A stretch of 64,000 nucleotides of DNA from the NCBI RefSeq assembly GCF_900161835.1, contig NZ_LT897836.1, forward strand, positions 806,001 to 870,000, in the 5' to 3' direction. Numbering within the stretch: position 1 is the stretch's first letter; every line of letters begins with the position of its first letter. The notes beneath the pieces are model-generated. The model was given only the letters and a program-made list of their open reading frames with translations, searched no databases and was not told where the DNA came from. The translations under genes and the position numbers were made by a program. Source of the stretch: Sodalis endosymbiont of Henestaris halophilus. Lineage in GTDB: Bacteria; Pseudomonadota; Gammaproteobacteria; Enterobacterales; Enterobacteriaceae. Shown piece after piece: positions 24,251 through 34,971 of the stretch.

Positions 24251-25156
24251 ATGTCTGCTGTTACGACAAAAGTAAAAAAAGCAGTAATACCGGTAGCGGG
24301 ATTAGGAACACGAATGTTGCCGGCAACCAAAGCAATTCCAAAGGAAATGCTACCTCTGGTAGATAAACCACTTATTCAGTATGTGGTGCATGAATGTATA
24401 GTTGCAGGCATTAATGAAATCATACTTGTAACTGATTCTTCCAAAAACTCTATTGAAAATCATTTTCACACTAGTTTTGAGCTAGAAGCTATGCTAGAAA
24501 AACTCGTCAAACGCCAGCTTTTGGCAGAAATTCAGTCGATTTGTCCTCCCGATGTAACTATTATGCAGGTCCGACAGGGGGGTCTAGCTAGAGGATTGGG
24601 TCATGCGGTCTTGTGTGCGCATCCACTGGTAGGTCATGAGCCACTTGCAGTGATTCTACCTGATGTGATTGTTGATAAATATAAATCTAATCTTCAGATA
24701 GATAATCTAGCAGCAATGTTAAAACGCTTTGAAAATACTGGTCGTAGTCAAATTTTAGTAGAGCCAGTGGACGATATTACTAACTACGGCGTAGTAGATT
24801 GTCAAGGCAAGACTCTGAAACCGGGTGATAGCGCAGAAATAATTAGCATAGTTGAAAAACCAACGGAGGAAGACGCGCCGTCTAATTTGTCTGTAGCTGG
24901 CCGCTATGTATTATCCGCCCATATTTGGGCGTTATTGGAGAAAATCCCGCCAGGAGCCTGCAATGAAATTCAGTTGACGGATGCGATTTCGATGCTGATA
25001 GGCGACGAGATCGTAGAGGCCTATTCCCTGCAGGGACTAAGTTACAACTGTGGTGATAAACTAGGTTATATACAAGCATTTGTTGAATATGGCTTACGTC
25101 ATGAAAGTATTGGAAAACAATTCAACACATGGTTAAAAAACGTCTGCAAAGAATGA
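24251..25156 (+). CDS. galU: UTP-glucose-1-phosphate uridylyltransferase GalU
   Basis: Makes UDP-glucose from glucose-1-phosphate and UTP in the cytosol, the entry point for LPS-core sugars and osmoprotectant glucans. The product is 301 aa (E. coli 302). The nucleotidyltransferase signature [19 protein letters not shown] is at 17-35. Further conserved blocks are [13 protein letters not shown] and [12 protein letters not shown]. One glycine more than I recall in E. coli (QGGLA against QGLA) falls in a run of six G (near 24577). GAGG precedes the ATG. It is first of a three-gene operon with ugd and an epimerase gene, giving UDP-Glc, UDP-GlcA and probably UDP-GalA. Confidence 0.96.
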   Translation: MSAVTTKVKKAVIPVAGLGTRMLPATKAIPKEMLPLVDKPLIQYVVHECIVAGINEIILVTDSSKNSIENHFHTSFELEAMLEKLVKRQLLAEIQSICPPDVTIMQVRQGGLARGLGHAVLCAHPLVGHEPLAVILPDVIVDKYKSNLQIDNLAAMLKRFENTGRSQILVEPVDDITNYGVVDCQGKTLKPGDSAEIISIVEKPTEEDAPSNLSVAGRYVLSAHIWALLEKIPPGACNEIQLTDAISMLIGDEIVEAYSLQGLSYNCGDKLGYIQAFVEYGLRHESIGKQFNTWLKNVCKE

Positions 25157-25209
25157 AATTTAAAAGTTTTAGGGCTATATATTGATTAATATATATAGGA
25201 GCGTATAGC

Positions 25210-26553
25210 ATGAATGTGACTATTTTTGGTATTGGCTATGTCGGTTTGGTGCAGGCAGCAGTTTTTGCTGAAGTGGGGCACGACGTGTTATGTGTCGACG
25301 TGGATAAACACAAAGTTGAAAATATTAAAAAAGGCGTGATTCCTATTTTTGAACCAGGGCTAACGCCATTGGTACAGCAGAATTATGAAGCTGGACGTTT
25401 GAATTTTACCATGGATGTGCAAGCTGGCGTCAATCATGGTGTCATGCAATTTATCGCGGTAGGCACGCCTCCCGCCGAAGACGGTTCTGCGGACTTGAAG
25501 TATGTAATTTCTGTAGTGCGCACTATAGCCCAGTATATGAAGGATTACAAGGTAGTTCTAAATAAATCTACCGTTCCGGTGGGGACGGCGGATAAAGTTC
25601 TTGCTGTGATCCGGGAGACTTTACAAAACCGTAATAGCAAGTTGATGTTCGATGTGGTATCCAACCCTGAGTTCTTAAAAGAAGGATCTGCTGTGGCTGA
25701 TTGCATGTGTCCTGAGCGAATTGTTGTAGGAACCAACAATGAAGGTGTCGTGGAATTGCTGCATGAGCTCTACGAGCCGTTCAACCGCAATTTTAATCGG
25801 ATGATCTGGATGGATATACGTAGCGCCGAGCTTACAAAATATGCAGCTAACTGTATGTTAGCCACCAAAATTAGTTTTATGAATGAAATGTCTAATCTGG
25901 CGGAATTATTAGGCGCAGATGTAGAGAAAGTACGCCAGGGCATCGGAGCTGATTCACGCATCGGTTATAGTTTTATTTACCCTGGCTGTGGGTATGGCGG
26001 TTCTTGCTTCCCGAAAGACGTTAAGGCGCTTATTCGCACCGCCGAAAAAATAGGTTACCAATCCAATTTGCTGCAAGCTGTTGAAGATATTAACTATAAA
26101 CAAAAAGATAAATTATTGATTTTTATTCTCCGCCATTTCGGCACCGATTTAAGCGGCAAAACCTTTGCGCTATGGGGGTTATCTTTCAAACCCAACACTG
26201 AAGATATGCGCGAAGCTTCAAGTCGGGTATTGATGGAAGCGCTATGGCGGGCTGGGGCTACTATTCATGCTTTCGATCCTAAAGCAATGAATGAAACCAA
26301 ACGTATCTACGGCCACCGAGATAATCTTCAGTTAATGGATACAAAAGAAGCCGCTCTGCGCGGCACTGATGCGTTGGTCATTTGTACCGAGTGGCACAAT
26401 TTCCGCGATCCGGATTTTGATGTCATTAAAGCAGAGTTAAAACAGCCAGTTATCTTTGATGGCCGTAATTTATATGATCCAAAACGCCTCTCTAATCGCG
26501 GCTTTGTTTATTATGGCATTGGCCGCGGCGAGTCGCTGGCTTCCCATTTATAA
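25210..26553 (+). CDS. ugd: UDP-glucose 6-dehydrogenase
   Basis: NAD-dependent oxidation of UDP-glucose to UDP-glucuronate in two steps. The product is 447 aa, the size of the ~445-aa bacterial class. N-terminal Rossmann motif GIGYVG is at 7-12. The catalytic cysteine is C266 in [12 protein letters not shown], with the supporting lysine and asparagine in ELTKYAAN (K210, N214). The C-terminal UDP-binding half has [17 protein letters not shown]. It starts 53 bases after galU with AGGAG upstream, and 9 bases separate it from the next gene, so it is translated from the galU operon. I use ugd for function; this is the longer form often found next to galU rather than the shorter E. coli Ugd. Confidence 0.94.
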   Translation: MNVTIFGIGYVGLVQAAVFAEVGHDVLCVDVDKHKVENIKKGVIPIFEPGLTPLVQQNYEAGRLNFTMDVQAGVNHGVMQFIAVGTPPAEDGSADLKYVISVVRTIAQYMKDYKVVLNKSTVPVGTADKVLAVIRETLQNRNSKLMFDVVSNPEFLKEGSAVADCMCPERIVVGTNNEGVVELLHELYEPFNRNFNRMIWMDIRSAELTKYAANCMLATKISFMNEMSNLAELLGADVEKVRQGIGADSRIGYSFIYPGCGYGGSCFPKDVKALIRTAEKIGYQSNLLQAVEDINYKQKDKLLIFILRHFGTDLSGKTFALWGLSFKPNTEDMREASSRVLMEALWRAGATIHAFDPKAMNETKRIYGHRDNLQLMDTKEAALRGTDALVICTEWHNFRDPDFDVIKAELKQPVIFDGRNLYDPKRLSNRGFVYYGIGRGESLASHL

Positions 26554-26562
26554 GAAAATATA

Positions 26563-27570
26563 ATGAAAATTTTAGTTACCGGCGCAGCCGGTTTTATCGG
26601 CTATCATGTTAGTAAGCGTTTGCTTGTTGACGGTCATCAGATAATAGGCATTGATAATCTCAGTAATTATTATGATGTGTCGTTGAAGCACGCTCGTCTT
26701 GACGTCTTGATACAGTATGACATGTTCCGTTTTCACAAGCTTGATTTAGCTGACCAGCAGGGTATAGCCCGCCTATTTGTCGATGAAGAGTTTGAGCGGG
26801 TTATTCATCTTGGCGCACAAGTTGGGGTACGCAATTCGCTAAACAATCCCCTTGCTTACGGTGACTCTAACTTGATTGGTCATCTTAATATTCTTGAGGG
26901 GTGTCGGCATACTCAAGTTGTGCATTTGTTGTACGCGTCTTCCAGTTCGGTCTATGGTCTTAACTGCAAATTACCTTTTTCTACAAACGATCCGGTGGAT
27001 CATCCTGTATCTTTATACGCAGCTACTAAAAAAGCTAATGAGCTGATGGCGCACGCATATGCGCACCTTTATAATTTATCAACTACAGGTCTGCGTTTTT
27101 TTACCGTTTATGGCCCATGGGGCCGCCCTGATATGGCGTTGTTCAAATTCACCCGAGCAATACTTAACGGTGATTGTATCGATGTTTATAACGGCGGAGA
27201 CATGGTGCGAGACTTTACCTATATTAATGACATAGTCGAAGCGATAGTGCGTATTCAGGATGTCATCCCAGTACTAGATACCGACTGGACCATAGAAACC
27301 GGTTCGTTATCTACAAGTTCTGCTCCTTATCGTATTTACAATATTGGCAATAGTCAGCCAGTAAAATTGATAGACTATATACAGGCACTGGAAGACGCGA
27401 TTGGCATGCAGGCAGAGAAGAATTTATTACCGATGCAGCCTGGAGATGTACTGAAATCAAGCGCTGATACGCAGGCTTTGGATCGTGCTATTAATTTTAA
27501 ACCACAAACGCCAGTAACGGAAGGAGTCAAACAATTTGTAAAATGGTATCGCGAGTATTACCAGTGTTAA
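26563..27570 (+). CDS. NAD-dependent epimerase, probable UDP-glucuronate 4-epimerase
   Basis: Extended short-chain dehydrogenase/reductase of 335 aa. The NAD motif GAAGFIG is at 7-13, DNLSNYYD follows the second strand, the catalytic serine region is ASSSSVYG (125-132), and the catalytic pair is Y152 and K156 in YAATKK. RFFTVYGPWGRPDMA matches the UDP-glucuronate 4-epimerase group (similar to Klebsiella Uge and related Enterobacterales proteins). It would convert UDP-GlcA to UDP-GalA, used in LPS core or other surface polymers. It begins 9 bases after ugd with no clear Shine-Dalgarno, suggesting translational coupling. Context makes this substrate likely; another UDP-sugar epimerase cannot be excluded. 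Confidence 0.85.
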   Translation: MKILVTGAAGFIGYHVSKRLLVDGHQIIGIDNLSNYYDVSLKHARLDVLIQYDMFRFHKLDLADQQGIARLFVDEEFERVIHLGAQVGVRNSLNNPLAYGDSNLIGHLNILEGCRHTQVVHLLYASSSSVYGLNCKLPFSTNDPVDHPVSLYAATKKANELMAHAYAHLYNLSTTGLRFFTVYGPWGRPDMALFKFTRAILNGDCIDVYNGGDMVRDFTYINDIVEAIVRIQDVIPVLDTDWTIETGSLSTSSAPYRIYNIGNSQPVKLIDYIQALEDAIGMQAEKNLLPMQPGDVLKSSADTQALDRAINFKPQTPVTEGVKQFVKWYREYYQC

Positions 27571-27579
27571 TATGTTGTT

Positions 27580-27617
27580 CCGTTATTATGCTTAGATAAT
27601 AACGGTCTTAATTTGTT
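27580..27617 (+). terminator. Probable terminator of the galU-ugd-epimerase operon
   Basis: Perfect 10-bp stem CCGTTATTAT (27580-27589) with ATAATAACGG (27596-27605) and a 6-base loop, starting 9 bases after the stop codon. It is followed by TCTTAATTTGTTT, a loose T-rich tail. Confidence 0.7.
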
Positions 27618-29538
27618 TAGCATTCAACTTTTAGTATATTTATAAGTCCTGATAGGTTCTATAGAATTCTATTCTATAGCTAATTCTACTTTTGTATTAA
27701 ACTAATAGTTTTTATACCTCTTCTTTTTTAAGCACCTGAAGATTAGTTTCATCTAGTTATTTATTAGCTTAATAATTACCTTGTAGATTCATATTGTTGC
27801 AAATTTATAGCGACAAAGAGCCTGTTATTATTTCGGCTAACATAGAATATTTCTCTGTCATTGTGGACCATCTCACAAGTTGAATAGGCAACGTTTAAGA
27901 TTATTCAAAAAACTTTAACGATTTGCACTTAGTCTAAAGAGGTTAATATTGTTCAACTCACTCTGGTTTACGGTAGATACAAATTTTGCACTATTGCTAG
28001 ATAGGTTTATTACCTACTTATTCAGATATTAGTAATGCGCCGCACCAAAAATGGCTGCATTTGTGTCACTACCAGATATTAATAGGATAAGGTTAGTAAT
28101 TTCAAATTTTAGTTTTTTTTAACAGGTCTATTTATGATAATGTGCCTTATAATGAATTGACTATCATTTTATGCCGAAGATTTTATCTTTTGGCTTGTCA
28201 ATTAATTATTTTATATCCTATGGTTATATGGATTATAAAGTAATCTCTGCTTCTGACAACGGCGAGAAGTACGGCTAGTGTTAGTTGTTTTTACTAAATT
28301 ACGTTTAATAAAGTATGCTAAACATAAGACTCATAGGTCTGCTCACATTAGCGGTGGTTACTAAGATAAACATCAAAGATCTAAAATATAATATTACTGA
28401 GTATTATCCTATTAATTTGTTTATTACTAAATAAAGTAATTTAATACCAAGATGGTAGTAAGTCCTAAGAATTTTATTTTTATATTTAAAGTGCTTCATA
28501 GTTTTAGGTTTCTGCATTTTAATCTGTTAAAGATAAATAACTAAGCTGGCAGTATCAACCCTTTTCTAGGGATTACTCAAAGATTGACATTAATATGGGT
28601 TTAGACGCATCTTTATGCATGCAAGGTTGATCGAGAATGAACTTTATCTTGATGAAGATAAATAAAGCAGAAATATTTTATTTCTTAGGAAATATTAAGG
28701 TTGTTGCTATTCAAATTTAACCTTTTGTACGGTTGCAAAATCATTTACATTAGTATTAATTTTAATATATCTCTTGTTTGTTACAGAAACAATAAAAGAT
28801 TAACAATCTTGAAATTATTAATCAGGATTTAAGTAATATAAATCCGAGTTGATATTATTTATGATTTACTAATCAGTAGTGAGTAAGGTATAGGTATAAT
28901 ATAGGTATTTTTGACGTCGCTTATTTGCACAGCAGTAGGCGTAATATTTAGATATGTGGTTAGAGATGAAACAAAAAGATTTGCTTGCGCATATATACTA
29001 TATGCGAGAATTAGCAAATATTTATAACCAGATAAATCATTATTAATGTGACATAAGGTAATTTAGGAAATAATATTTATTAAATTATGATAGTTTTCTT
29101 TTTTATCAGGCGTTACCTATTTAAATATAATGCAGAAAATTAATAATAATGTTCAGTATATGATTAAAATTATTGTAGTTCAAATATTTTGAATAGCAAA
29201 TGATTTCTAATCGCGGCGTATTCGCGGTACAGTTATTTAATTTATTGCAAATGAGTTCAGAAAATAGAGTAATACATACATCGCTCATGACTATTGATAA
29301 TTCAAATATTTTGTATCTTAATGAGTATAATTGACCGTGCCATAGTAAAATGCTGATTGTGATTCTTACTAAGAATATATTTCACTAGTTAATTACTCTG
29401 TTTATTATGTAATAAACACAAAGTTCGTTTGTTGATTACTAATCATTTGTATAGCGCAGTTTTTTATGAAATAGATTTATTCTCGAATATGATGGGTTCA
29501 TATTACTTTAGTTTTGTATGTCTCGTGCTATGCCAGTG
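27618..29538. other. Degenerate tract between the galU operon and hns
   Basis: In E. coli galU and hns are adjacent, so this 1.9 kb may once have held more polysaccharide genes, but I can recognise none. The sequence is strongly AT-rich and without open frames. Confidence 0.45.
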
Positions 29539-29580
29539 ACACATAAGCAACATCTTGCCTATAGCTGGTTGCTTATGTGT
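29539..29580 (-). terminator. Strong hairpin just 3' of hns
   Basis: ACACATAAGCAAC (29539-29551) and its exact complement (29568-29580) form a 13-bp perfect stem with a 16-base loop, starting 15 bases after the hns stop. There is no U-tract on either strand. It may act as a 3' stabiliser or as a weak, Rho-assisted terminator. Confidence 0.55.
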
Positions 29581-29595
29581 GAGTTTGTCATTAAC

Positions 29596-30003
29596 TTACA
29601 GAAGAAAATCTTCTAGCACCTTGCCTTCTTTATCAATTGCTTGCTTGATGATCGCTGGGGTACGACCTTGACCGGTCCAAGTTTTAACGTTGCCATTTTG
29701 GTCAGAATATTGATATTTCGCTGGACGAGTTGCGCGTTTGCTTTTACCAGCGAATTTAGATGAACTAATTGATTGTAACAATTCGTTTGGGTCAATGCCA
29801 TCGGCAATCAACATTTCGCGGTATTGTTGTAACTTATTTGTACGCCTTTCAATTTCAGCTTGAGCTTGGCTATCTTCTTCACGTCGCTCATTGACAACTA
29901 CCTCTAATTTCTCTAGCATTTCTTCAAGAGTTTCCAGAGTGCATTCTTTGGCTTGTGTGCGCAGGGTACGGATGTTGTTAAGAATCTTTAGTGCTTCGCT
30001 CAT
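29596..30003 (-). CDS. hns: Nucleoid-associated protein H-NS
   Basis: Histone-like DNA-binding protein that bridges and silences AT-rich DNA. The product is 135 aa. The N-terminal coiled-coil oligomerisation region ([15 protein letters not shown] to about residue 65) is almost identical to E. coli H-NS. A variable linker at about 77-95 is followed by the DNA-binding domain with the minor-groove hook QGR at 112-114 in [10 protein letters not shown]. It ends EDFLL, as in several non-Escherichia enterics. The ribosome site is weak (GAGA). Retention of a silencer of AT-rich DNA in so AT-rich and decayed a genome is worth noting. Confidence 0.96.
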   Translation of the reverse strand: MSEALKILNNIRTLRTQAKECTLETLEEMLEKLEVVVNERREEDSQAQAEIERRTNKLQQYREMLIADGIDPNELLQSISSSKFAGKSKRATRPAKYQYSDQNGNVKTWTGQGRTPAIIKQAIDKEGKVLEDFLL

Positions 30004-30349
30004 TGATATAATCTCGAATCTTATAAAGAGGGCCTCTGAGCAATATTAGAGCGCTAGTTTCTTTTCTGCAATACCTAGATTGTAATTAATTAATAATATT
30101 TTTTATAATGCCCATTACTCTGCAGTTGTATGGATATTGTGTTGCCTGATCCAGGAGAATTTATTTATCAAATTGCATTTCTCTTTCAGGAAGCTTTATG
30201 ATTTACATAAAACGCTGCTAATTTTATCGCAAAGGTAAAAGGTTTATATCGCTGTGAGCTAAGGCACAACCACAACTAAAAGTTGAAATAAAAATTTCAT
30301 AACAGATTTCTGCGTTTTTTATATTATGTTGATCGAAGCGATTTACTCC

Positions 30350-30490
30350 CGTAAATCGTCTCGCTATCGCAATTAATTCTAAAGAGGAAATTTATTATGG
30401 CGCTATAGACTACAGAGAGCAGCAAGTTGAAACTAGGGTAAATTACCGCTATACCACGGTAGCGGCTACACACAATTTTTATTGTTTTTA
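30350..30490 (+). pseudogene. tdk: Remnant of tdk (thymidine kinase)
   Basis: tdk is divergent from hns in E. coli, as here. A plus frame reads AINSKEEIYYGAIDYREQ, which fits [20 protein letters not shown] of Tdk, the P-loop region, with a two-residue gap. VNYRYT follows where TVVYT stands. The P-loop GKST is destroyed (KEE). The frame ends in a stop near 30490 and nothing further was recognised. The match is moderate; position and strand support it. Confidence 0.4.
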
Positions 30491-32239
30491 GGAAATAAAA
30501 CATTATGTTAGCTATCTTTTCAGTTGTTGCCGTTACAAAAAAATTAGAATACTGGTTAAGTTCATTCTGTAGAATATTACGGAAGTATATTGTTCTCACT
30601 CATGTGATTCTATCTATTAAGTCGAAGTGCAATACGGATGGTTAATATTTATTTTATAATATGTTGTAATATTGCAAGATGCACTAAATTCCAGCAAATC
30701 TATCGTAACGTACTTTCTGCAGTCTTCTTGTAATTATTAAAAACTCGTCATTGTACTCTGGTATTCATGGAGAAAAATAGAATGTGTCTACACCTATGGC
30801 AAGTTAGTTCAGCATTATACAAATGCCTTTTCGTTCCGGAAAAGTTCAATACCGCAATTTTTTGTGATCTTGGCGACTCATGATTGATATCAGGACGTTC
30901 ACTGCGTGTTGATGAATAAATGCATGTCACTTTTGACCAGCAAAATTGCTATATTATTTGCAGCGGTAAAACTTAAAATATTCCTGGTTTAGCTACGAAA
31001 ATAACTTTAATTTGCATAAAGTTGTTGACCATTAATATTCTGCCGCGTACCTGCTTATGCAACTGTCCTTAATATGAATAGCTCGGGCGCGAGGTCCTAA
31101 TTATTTTATTCGCGCTTATCAGTTGGGATAAGCGCTTATCTTGGTGTTTGTGGGTTATCGTCGGTGTATATATCTTATAGATTTTGCTCTGGCTAAAACG
31201 TCAAAACATATAGGTATCAACGTCGTACTTCCGGGCATCAGTTATTGCTATTAACGTAATTGTCTGCAGTAGATTAGACAATGAATGGTTGTTTACTTTC
31301 TTTTTTCTTTTGGATATTAGCACAGTAACTTAAGTATCTTTTTTTAAGAAGGGAGTTGATGATTATCACGACATTAAATTTCTTTATAAAATTGCGTTTT
31401 GTTAGGTAGTTAGCAAGAATTGCTTTAATTCGGCAATACGTTTGTAACGAAGGTTACAGCCAGTATACTGATTATCGCATTTGTTTTTTAAAAAGTTATC
31501 CATACTTTAACAAGTAGTCTGCTTTTTGTACATGGATTTAGCGAATCAAGATTGGAATATTGAGTTTAAGCTGATTTTATTAAGTTACTGCATTAGTTTT
31601 TTATTTTTACCCAGCACACTAAGTCTCCAGATAATTAATGATTTGTGCATATTGACGGCGTGTCTGTGGTCAAATCCTTCTTGACAGAAAGGTTTTACTT
31701 GACTAAAATAGCAGTAGATATTGTTAGAATAATTTTGCTTAAAGTTAAGCTGCGTAAGGTTATAAGGAATGTGAAATTTTGAGCTTAATTTTTAGGTTAA
31801 TGACTGACTTTTCTAGGGAAAAGTGTTAACAAACTTAATATCACCAATAATTGCAACATCTATTTTAACTTTTACCTAAAGTAAATAAGTTTGACTTAAA
31901 GATGACTTACCTGTATCGCTTTAAGTGTAACATTTAAAAGTGCAATGTATTTAGCCTAAATAAAACCGCGAGTGCAATTTAGATGCGCGCGGCGCTGTGA
32001 TTAGCCCTTTCCTTTAGGAAAATTGGCAGTGTATAGTAAGCAGTAATAAAATAAATTTAAGTAGTTGATTCACATCATGCTCAAATTAGACTTAATATGA
32101 TGTTGTTAATAACATTTCAGTGTGATATTCAAAAAAATAGTCATCTCTTTCAGATCCTTGCCTTAGAGTCGATTCTGACGCCAATTGAAAGTTGTAATGC
32201 GCATTTTATGACATCCTGTAATGCTATATTTTGATTAAA
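30491..32239. other. Degenerate tract where adhE and the opp operon are expected
   Basis: E. coli has adhE, ychE and oppABCDF between tdk and cls, about 10 kb. Only about 1.7 kb remains here, so large deletions must have occurred. I recognised nothing before the oppF 3' end. Confidence 0.45.
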
Positions 32240-32454
32240 ATACACGCGATTTTATTTTTGTTTATAAGTATTTTATGATTTCGCTCTGGTTCCCATGGGC
32301 TATATTAGAGGTAATAATCATGTGTGATACTACTTCCATAGCTATTAATTGAGTGAGTTTTAATGTGTCCTTAAAATCCTCTTGTTTGATATATGGTAAG
32401 GTTGAAACAACAGTGTTTTATGAGCAAAGGATTCATACTCTCCTACCTTATTAA
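32240..32454 (+). pseudogene. oppF: Remnant of oppF (oligopeptide ABC transporter ATPase), 3' end
   Basis: A single frame ending at a stop at 32452-32454 reads IAIN, stop, VSFNVSLKSSCLIYGKVE. It aligns with PINPPSGCVFRTRCPIAGPE in the C-terminal tail of E. coli OppF, with the IN, C and G positions kept. EQRIHTLL then fits EGSFRHAV. An upstream segment YFMISLWFPWAILE weakly fits YTRALMSAVPIPDPDLE. yciU follows, as in E. coli. The ATPase core is not recognisable. Oligopeptide uptake by Opp is therefore lost. Confidence 0.5.
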
Positions 32455-32529
32455 TTTAACTAATCAAAACTTTGGTGTTGCCAAAGTACGCGTTGCCACG
32501 ATATTTAGATTAATGTTATAAATTTATTA

Positions 32530-32724
32530 ACGATTACCGATTGTTTATTATTGCAGATAACGTCATTATCGAAGATTTAACATTAAGATTAGAAAATCAT
32601 GCTCTTTGATATTCCCGGTATTATCCATTATGATATTAATATTGCCGATGCGGATAAAAGGTTTGCCAGAACTATAATAAGCTTTACCAGATGTAATTTA
32701 TTAGCGACGATACATAGAGGTTAA
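32530..32724 (+). pseudogene. yciU: Remnant of yciU
   Basis: The plus strand reads ADNVIIEDLTLRLENHA, then after a single frameshift LFDIPGIIHYDINIADAD, then FARTII and a final IHRG before a stop at 32722-32724. E. coli YciU has, in the same order, ADNLDPADVLLFNLQFEE, LFDPAEDW, LADSEDG, FARILL and IIWRE at its C-terminus. yciU sits between oppF and cls in E. coli, exactly as here. It is a small acidic protein of uncertain role. One of the best preserved remnants; a single frameshift is the main lesion. Confidence 0.7.
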
Positions 32725-33460
32725 TGTTTAGGTAATTTATTAATTGATTAGAAAAATCGATCTAAAGCTAGTTAACTTAACACTAATATCTTTAATTTAC
32801 TACATGGCAATAACTTTTTGCAAAGTAATGTCGCCGATTTTGTGGTTAATTAATATTTATGACTATACTCACCACAAACGACAATACTTCTAATTACGCA
32901 AGCTTTAATTTTGAAGGTTTAAATTTAGACCAAAATAAATACCGCAATAATCAAGGAGAATTGGTTATTAAAGGAAGCAGTAACCGATTAATTTTTATCT
33001 AAATATGTATTTAGTACTTAATAACGGATATGATGTGTTGTACGAGCTTAAGTCGTTACCGGAATTTTGCCCCCACGATTCAGCATTGTTTAAGAGATGA
33101 CGTAGGACTTGCAGGTATTTATCGTAGGCTCTTGCCACCGCGAACTTTTCCAGAAGATTTGGAAAGGTTTCTCAATGTTGTTATAAATAATTAAGATTTT
33201 GTAAACAAAATTCATACGGAACTTTTGTTCCTTGAAAACAATTACTATTGTTACGAATTAATTGGTATTTAAATAAAATTTACCTGCTTATTCCACGATT
33301 CTGACAGGTTTAAAAGTTATGCTATTCTACGATGTTAAAATTGCACATTAAATATAAATGTCGTCAATGCGCAATCATTCTCTCTAACTAGAGGAAACTT
33401 TAATAGTTTTACTTATAATAATTTGTTATTCGTTAGATGATTATTTACAGTTATTGTAAC
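32725..33460. other. Tract with unassigned coding-like fragments
   Basis: On the plus strand a 48-codon frame from about 32861 reads MTILTTNDNTSN and FEGLNLDQNKYRNNQGELVI. A second frame ending at 33193 reads VGLAGIYRRLLPPRTFPEDL and closes NVVINN. Both have a protein-like composition, unlike the surrounding DNA, and could be one or two decayed genes. I do not recognise the family, and E. coli has no gene between yciU and cls. Confidence 0.35.
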
Positions 33461-33479
33461 TCCTTCGTTAACCGAAGGA
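33461..33479 (-). terminator. Hairpin downstream of cls
   Basis: TCCTTCG (33461-33467) and CGAAGGA (33473-33479) pair over 7 bp with a 5-base loop, about 30 bases past the cls stop. No U-tract follows, so this is a weak candidate. Confidence 0.35.
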
Positions 33480-33510
33480 TATGCTACTACAGCACATTTG
33501 CTTGTATTAT

Positions 33511-34971
33511 TTACAATAATGGACTAAAAAAGTAAAAGAGTCTCTCTACGATACGCTGCCAGTATGGACGATTCGACCAAAATGATGCTTCGATAAGTCG
33601 TGACCGGGCAAGATAATCCTTTTGCACTTTTGCTAGTTCGTTGCCGAAATTGTTATCATCTATAACCAACGTTATCTCAAAGTTTAGCCATAAGCTGCGC
33701 ATGTCTAGATTTACTGTTCCCACTAAACTCAACTGGCCGTCAACCAAAACACTTTTGGTATGCAACAAACCTCCCTCGAACTGGTGTATGAAAACACCAG
33801 CTTCCAGCAACTCGGCAAAAAAAGCTCTACTGGCCCAATTAACTAGTATTGAATCATTATAGCGAGGTACAATAACATGCACTTTTACTCCGCGTTGGGC
33901 TGCGGTACAAATAGCGTGAAGCAAATCATCACTAGGAACCAAATAGGGAGTGGTCATGACCAATTGCTCGCGTGCTGCGTAAATAGAGGTGAGCAAGGCT
34001 TGATGGATGACTCCTTCCGGAAAACCAGGACCAGAGGCAATCACTTGGATCGTATGTCCAACGGTCTGTTTAAATTGCATGATATTGACGTCAGGATGTG
34101 GGGTCCGGATACGTTCGCCGGTTTCTATTTCCCAATCGCAAGAAAAAATTACGCCCATGACGGTAGCTACTGGCCCTTTTATACGCACCATAATATCTAT
34201 CCATTGACCGACGCCAGCGTTTTGTTTAAAAAAGCGCGGATCCACCATATTCATACTGCCGGTGTAGGCAATATAGTTGTCAATTAGTACCATTTTGCGA
34301 TGTTGGCGCAAGTCCATGCGACGTAAAAACATGCGCAGAATGCTTACGTGTAACGCTTCTACTACATGCACGCCAGATTCGCGCATTCGCGCAGGGTAGA
34401 GACCTCGGAAAAACTCTACGCTACCGGCAGAATCGAGCATTACTCGGCAGCGTACGCCGCGCCTGGCCGCGGTCATTAATGCTTCCGCTACTTTGTCCAC
34501 CAGGCCTCCGGTTTTCCAAATATAAAACACCATCTCAATATTGTTTTGTGCTAGATTAATATCGTGAATTAGTGCCCGCAATGTATCATCCGTGCTGGTG
34601 AATAGTTTAATTTGATTACCAGTCAAACCGACTACACCTTGTCTGTGTTCGCAGAGCTGGAATAAAGGACGAGCCAATTCACTGTTTTTAATAGATAAAG
34701 GGTGACGACGTTCTTTTAGGTTTGTAATACATTTAACAGTGTAAGGCCAAAGTGCTTTGCTACGTTTTGCGCGGCGTTTACCCAGGTTGGGTTCACCAAA
34801 TAATAAATAAGTGATAATTCCGACCAGAGGCAAAATATAGATAATAAGCAACCAAGACATGGCTGAAGGCACCGTGCGACGTTTTATCATTACCCGCAGA
34901 GTAATGCTTGCGATCAACAACCAATAGCCGAAAAGTAATAGCGAGCTGATGACGGTATAAAACGTTGTCAT
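33511..34971 (-). CDS. clsA: Cardiolipin synthase ClsA
   Basis: Inner-membrane phospholipase-D-type enzyme that joins two phosphatidylglycerols into cardiolipin and glycerol. The product is 486 aa, exactly E. coli ClsA length, and matches throughout. Two N-terminal membrane spans lie at about 6-27 and 36-58. Both HKD catalytic motifs are intact: H224, K226, D231 in QHRKMVLID and H404, K406, D411 in LHTKSVLVD. Each is followed by GSMN or GTVN. The C-terminus [11 protein letters not shown] is unchanged. The ribosome site is poor. The upstream E. coli neighbour kch is not recognisable; the downstream neighbour yciU is a remnant. Confidence 0.96.
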   Translation of the reverse strand: MTTFYTVISSLLLFGYWLLIASITLRVMIKRRTVPSAMSWLLIIYILPLVGIITYLLFGEPNLGKRRAKRSKALWPYTVKCITNLKERRHPLSIKNSELARPLFQLCEHRQGVVGLTGNQIKLFTSTDDTLRALIHDINLAQNNIEMVFYIWKTGGLVDKVAEALMTAARRGVRCRVMLDSAGSVEFFRGLYPARMRESGVHVVEALHVSILRMFLRRMDLRQHRKMVLIDNYIAYTGSMNMVDPRFFKQNAGVGQWIDIMVRIKGPVATVMGVIFSCDWEIETGERIRTPHPDVNIMQFKQTVGHTIQVIASGPGFPEGVIHQALLTSIYAAREQLVMTTPYLVPSDDLLHAICTAAQRGVKVHVIVPRYNDSILVNWASRAFFAELLEAGVFIHQFEGGLLHTKSVLVDGQLSLVGTVNLDMRSLWLNFEITLVIDDNNFGNELAKVQKDYLARSRLIEASFWSNRPYWQRIVERLFYFFSPLL

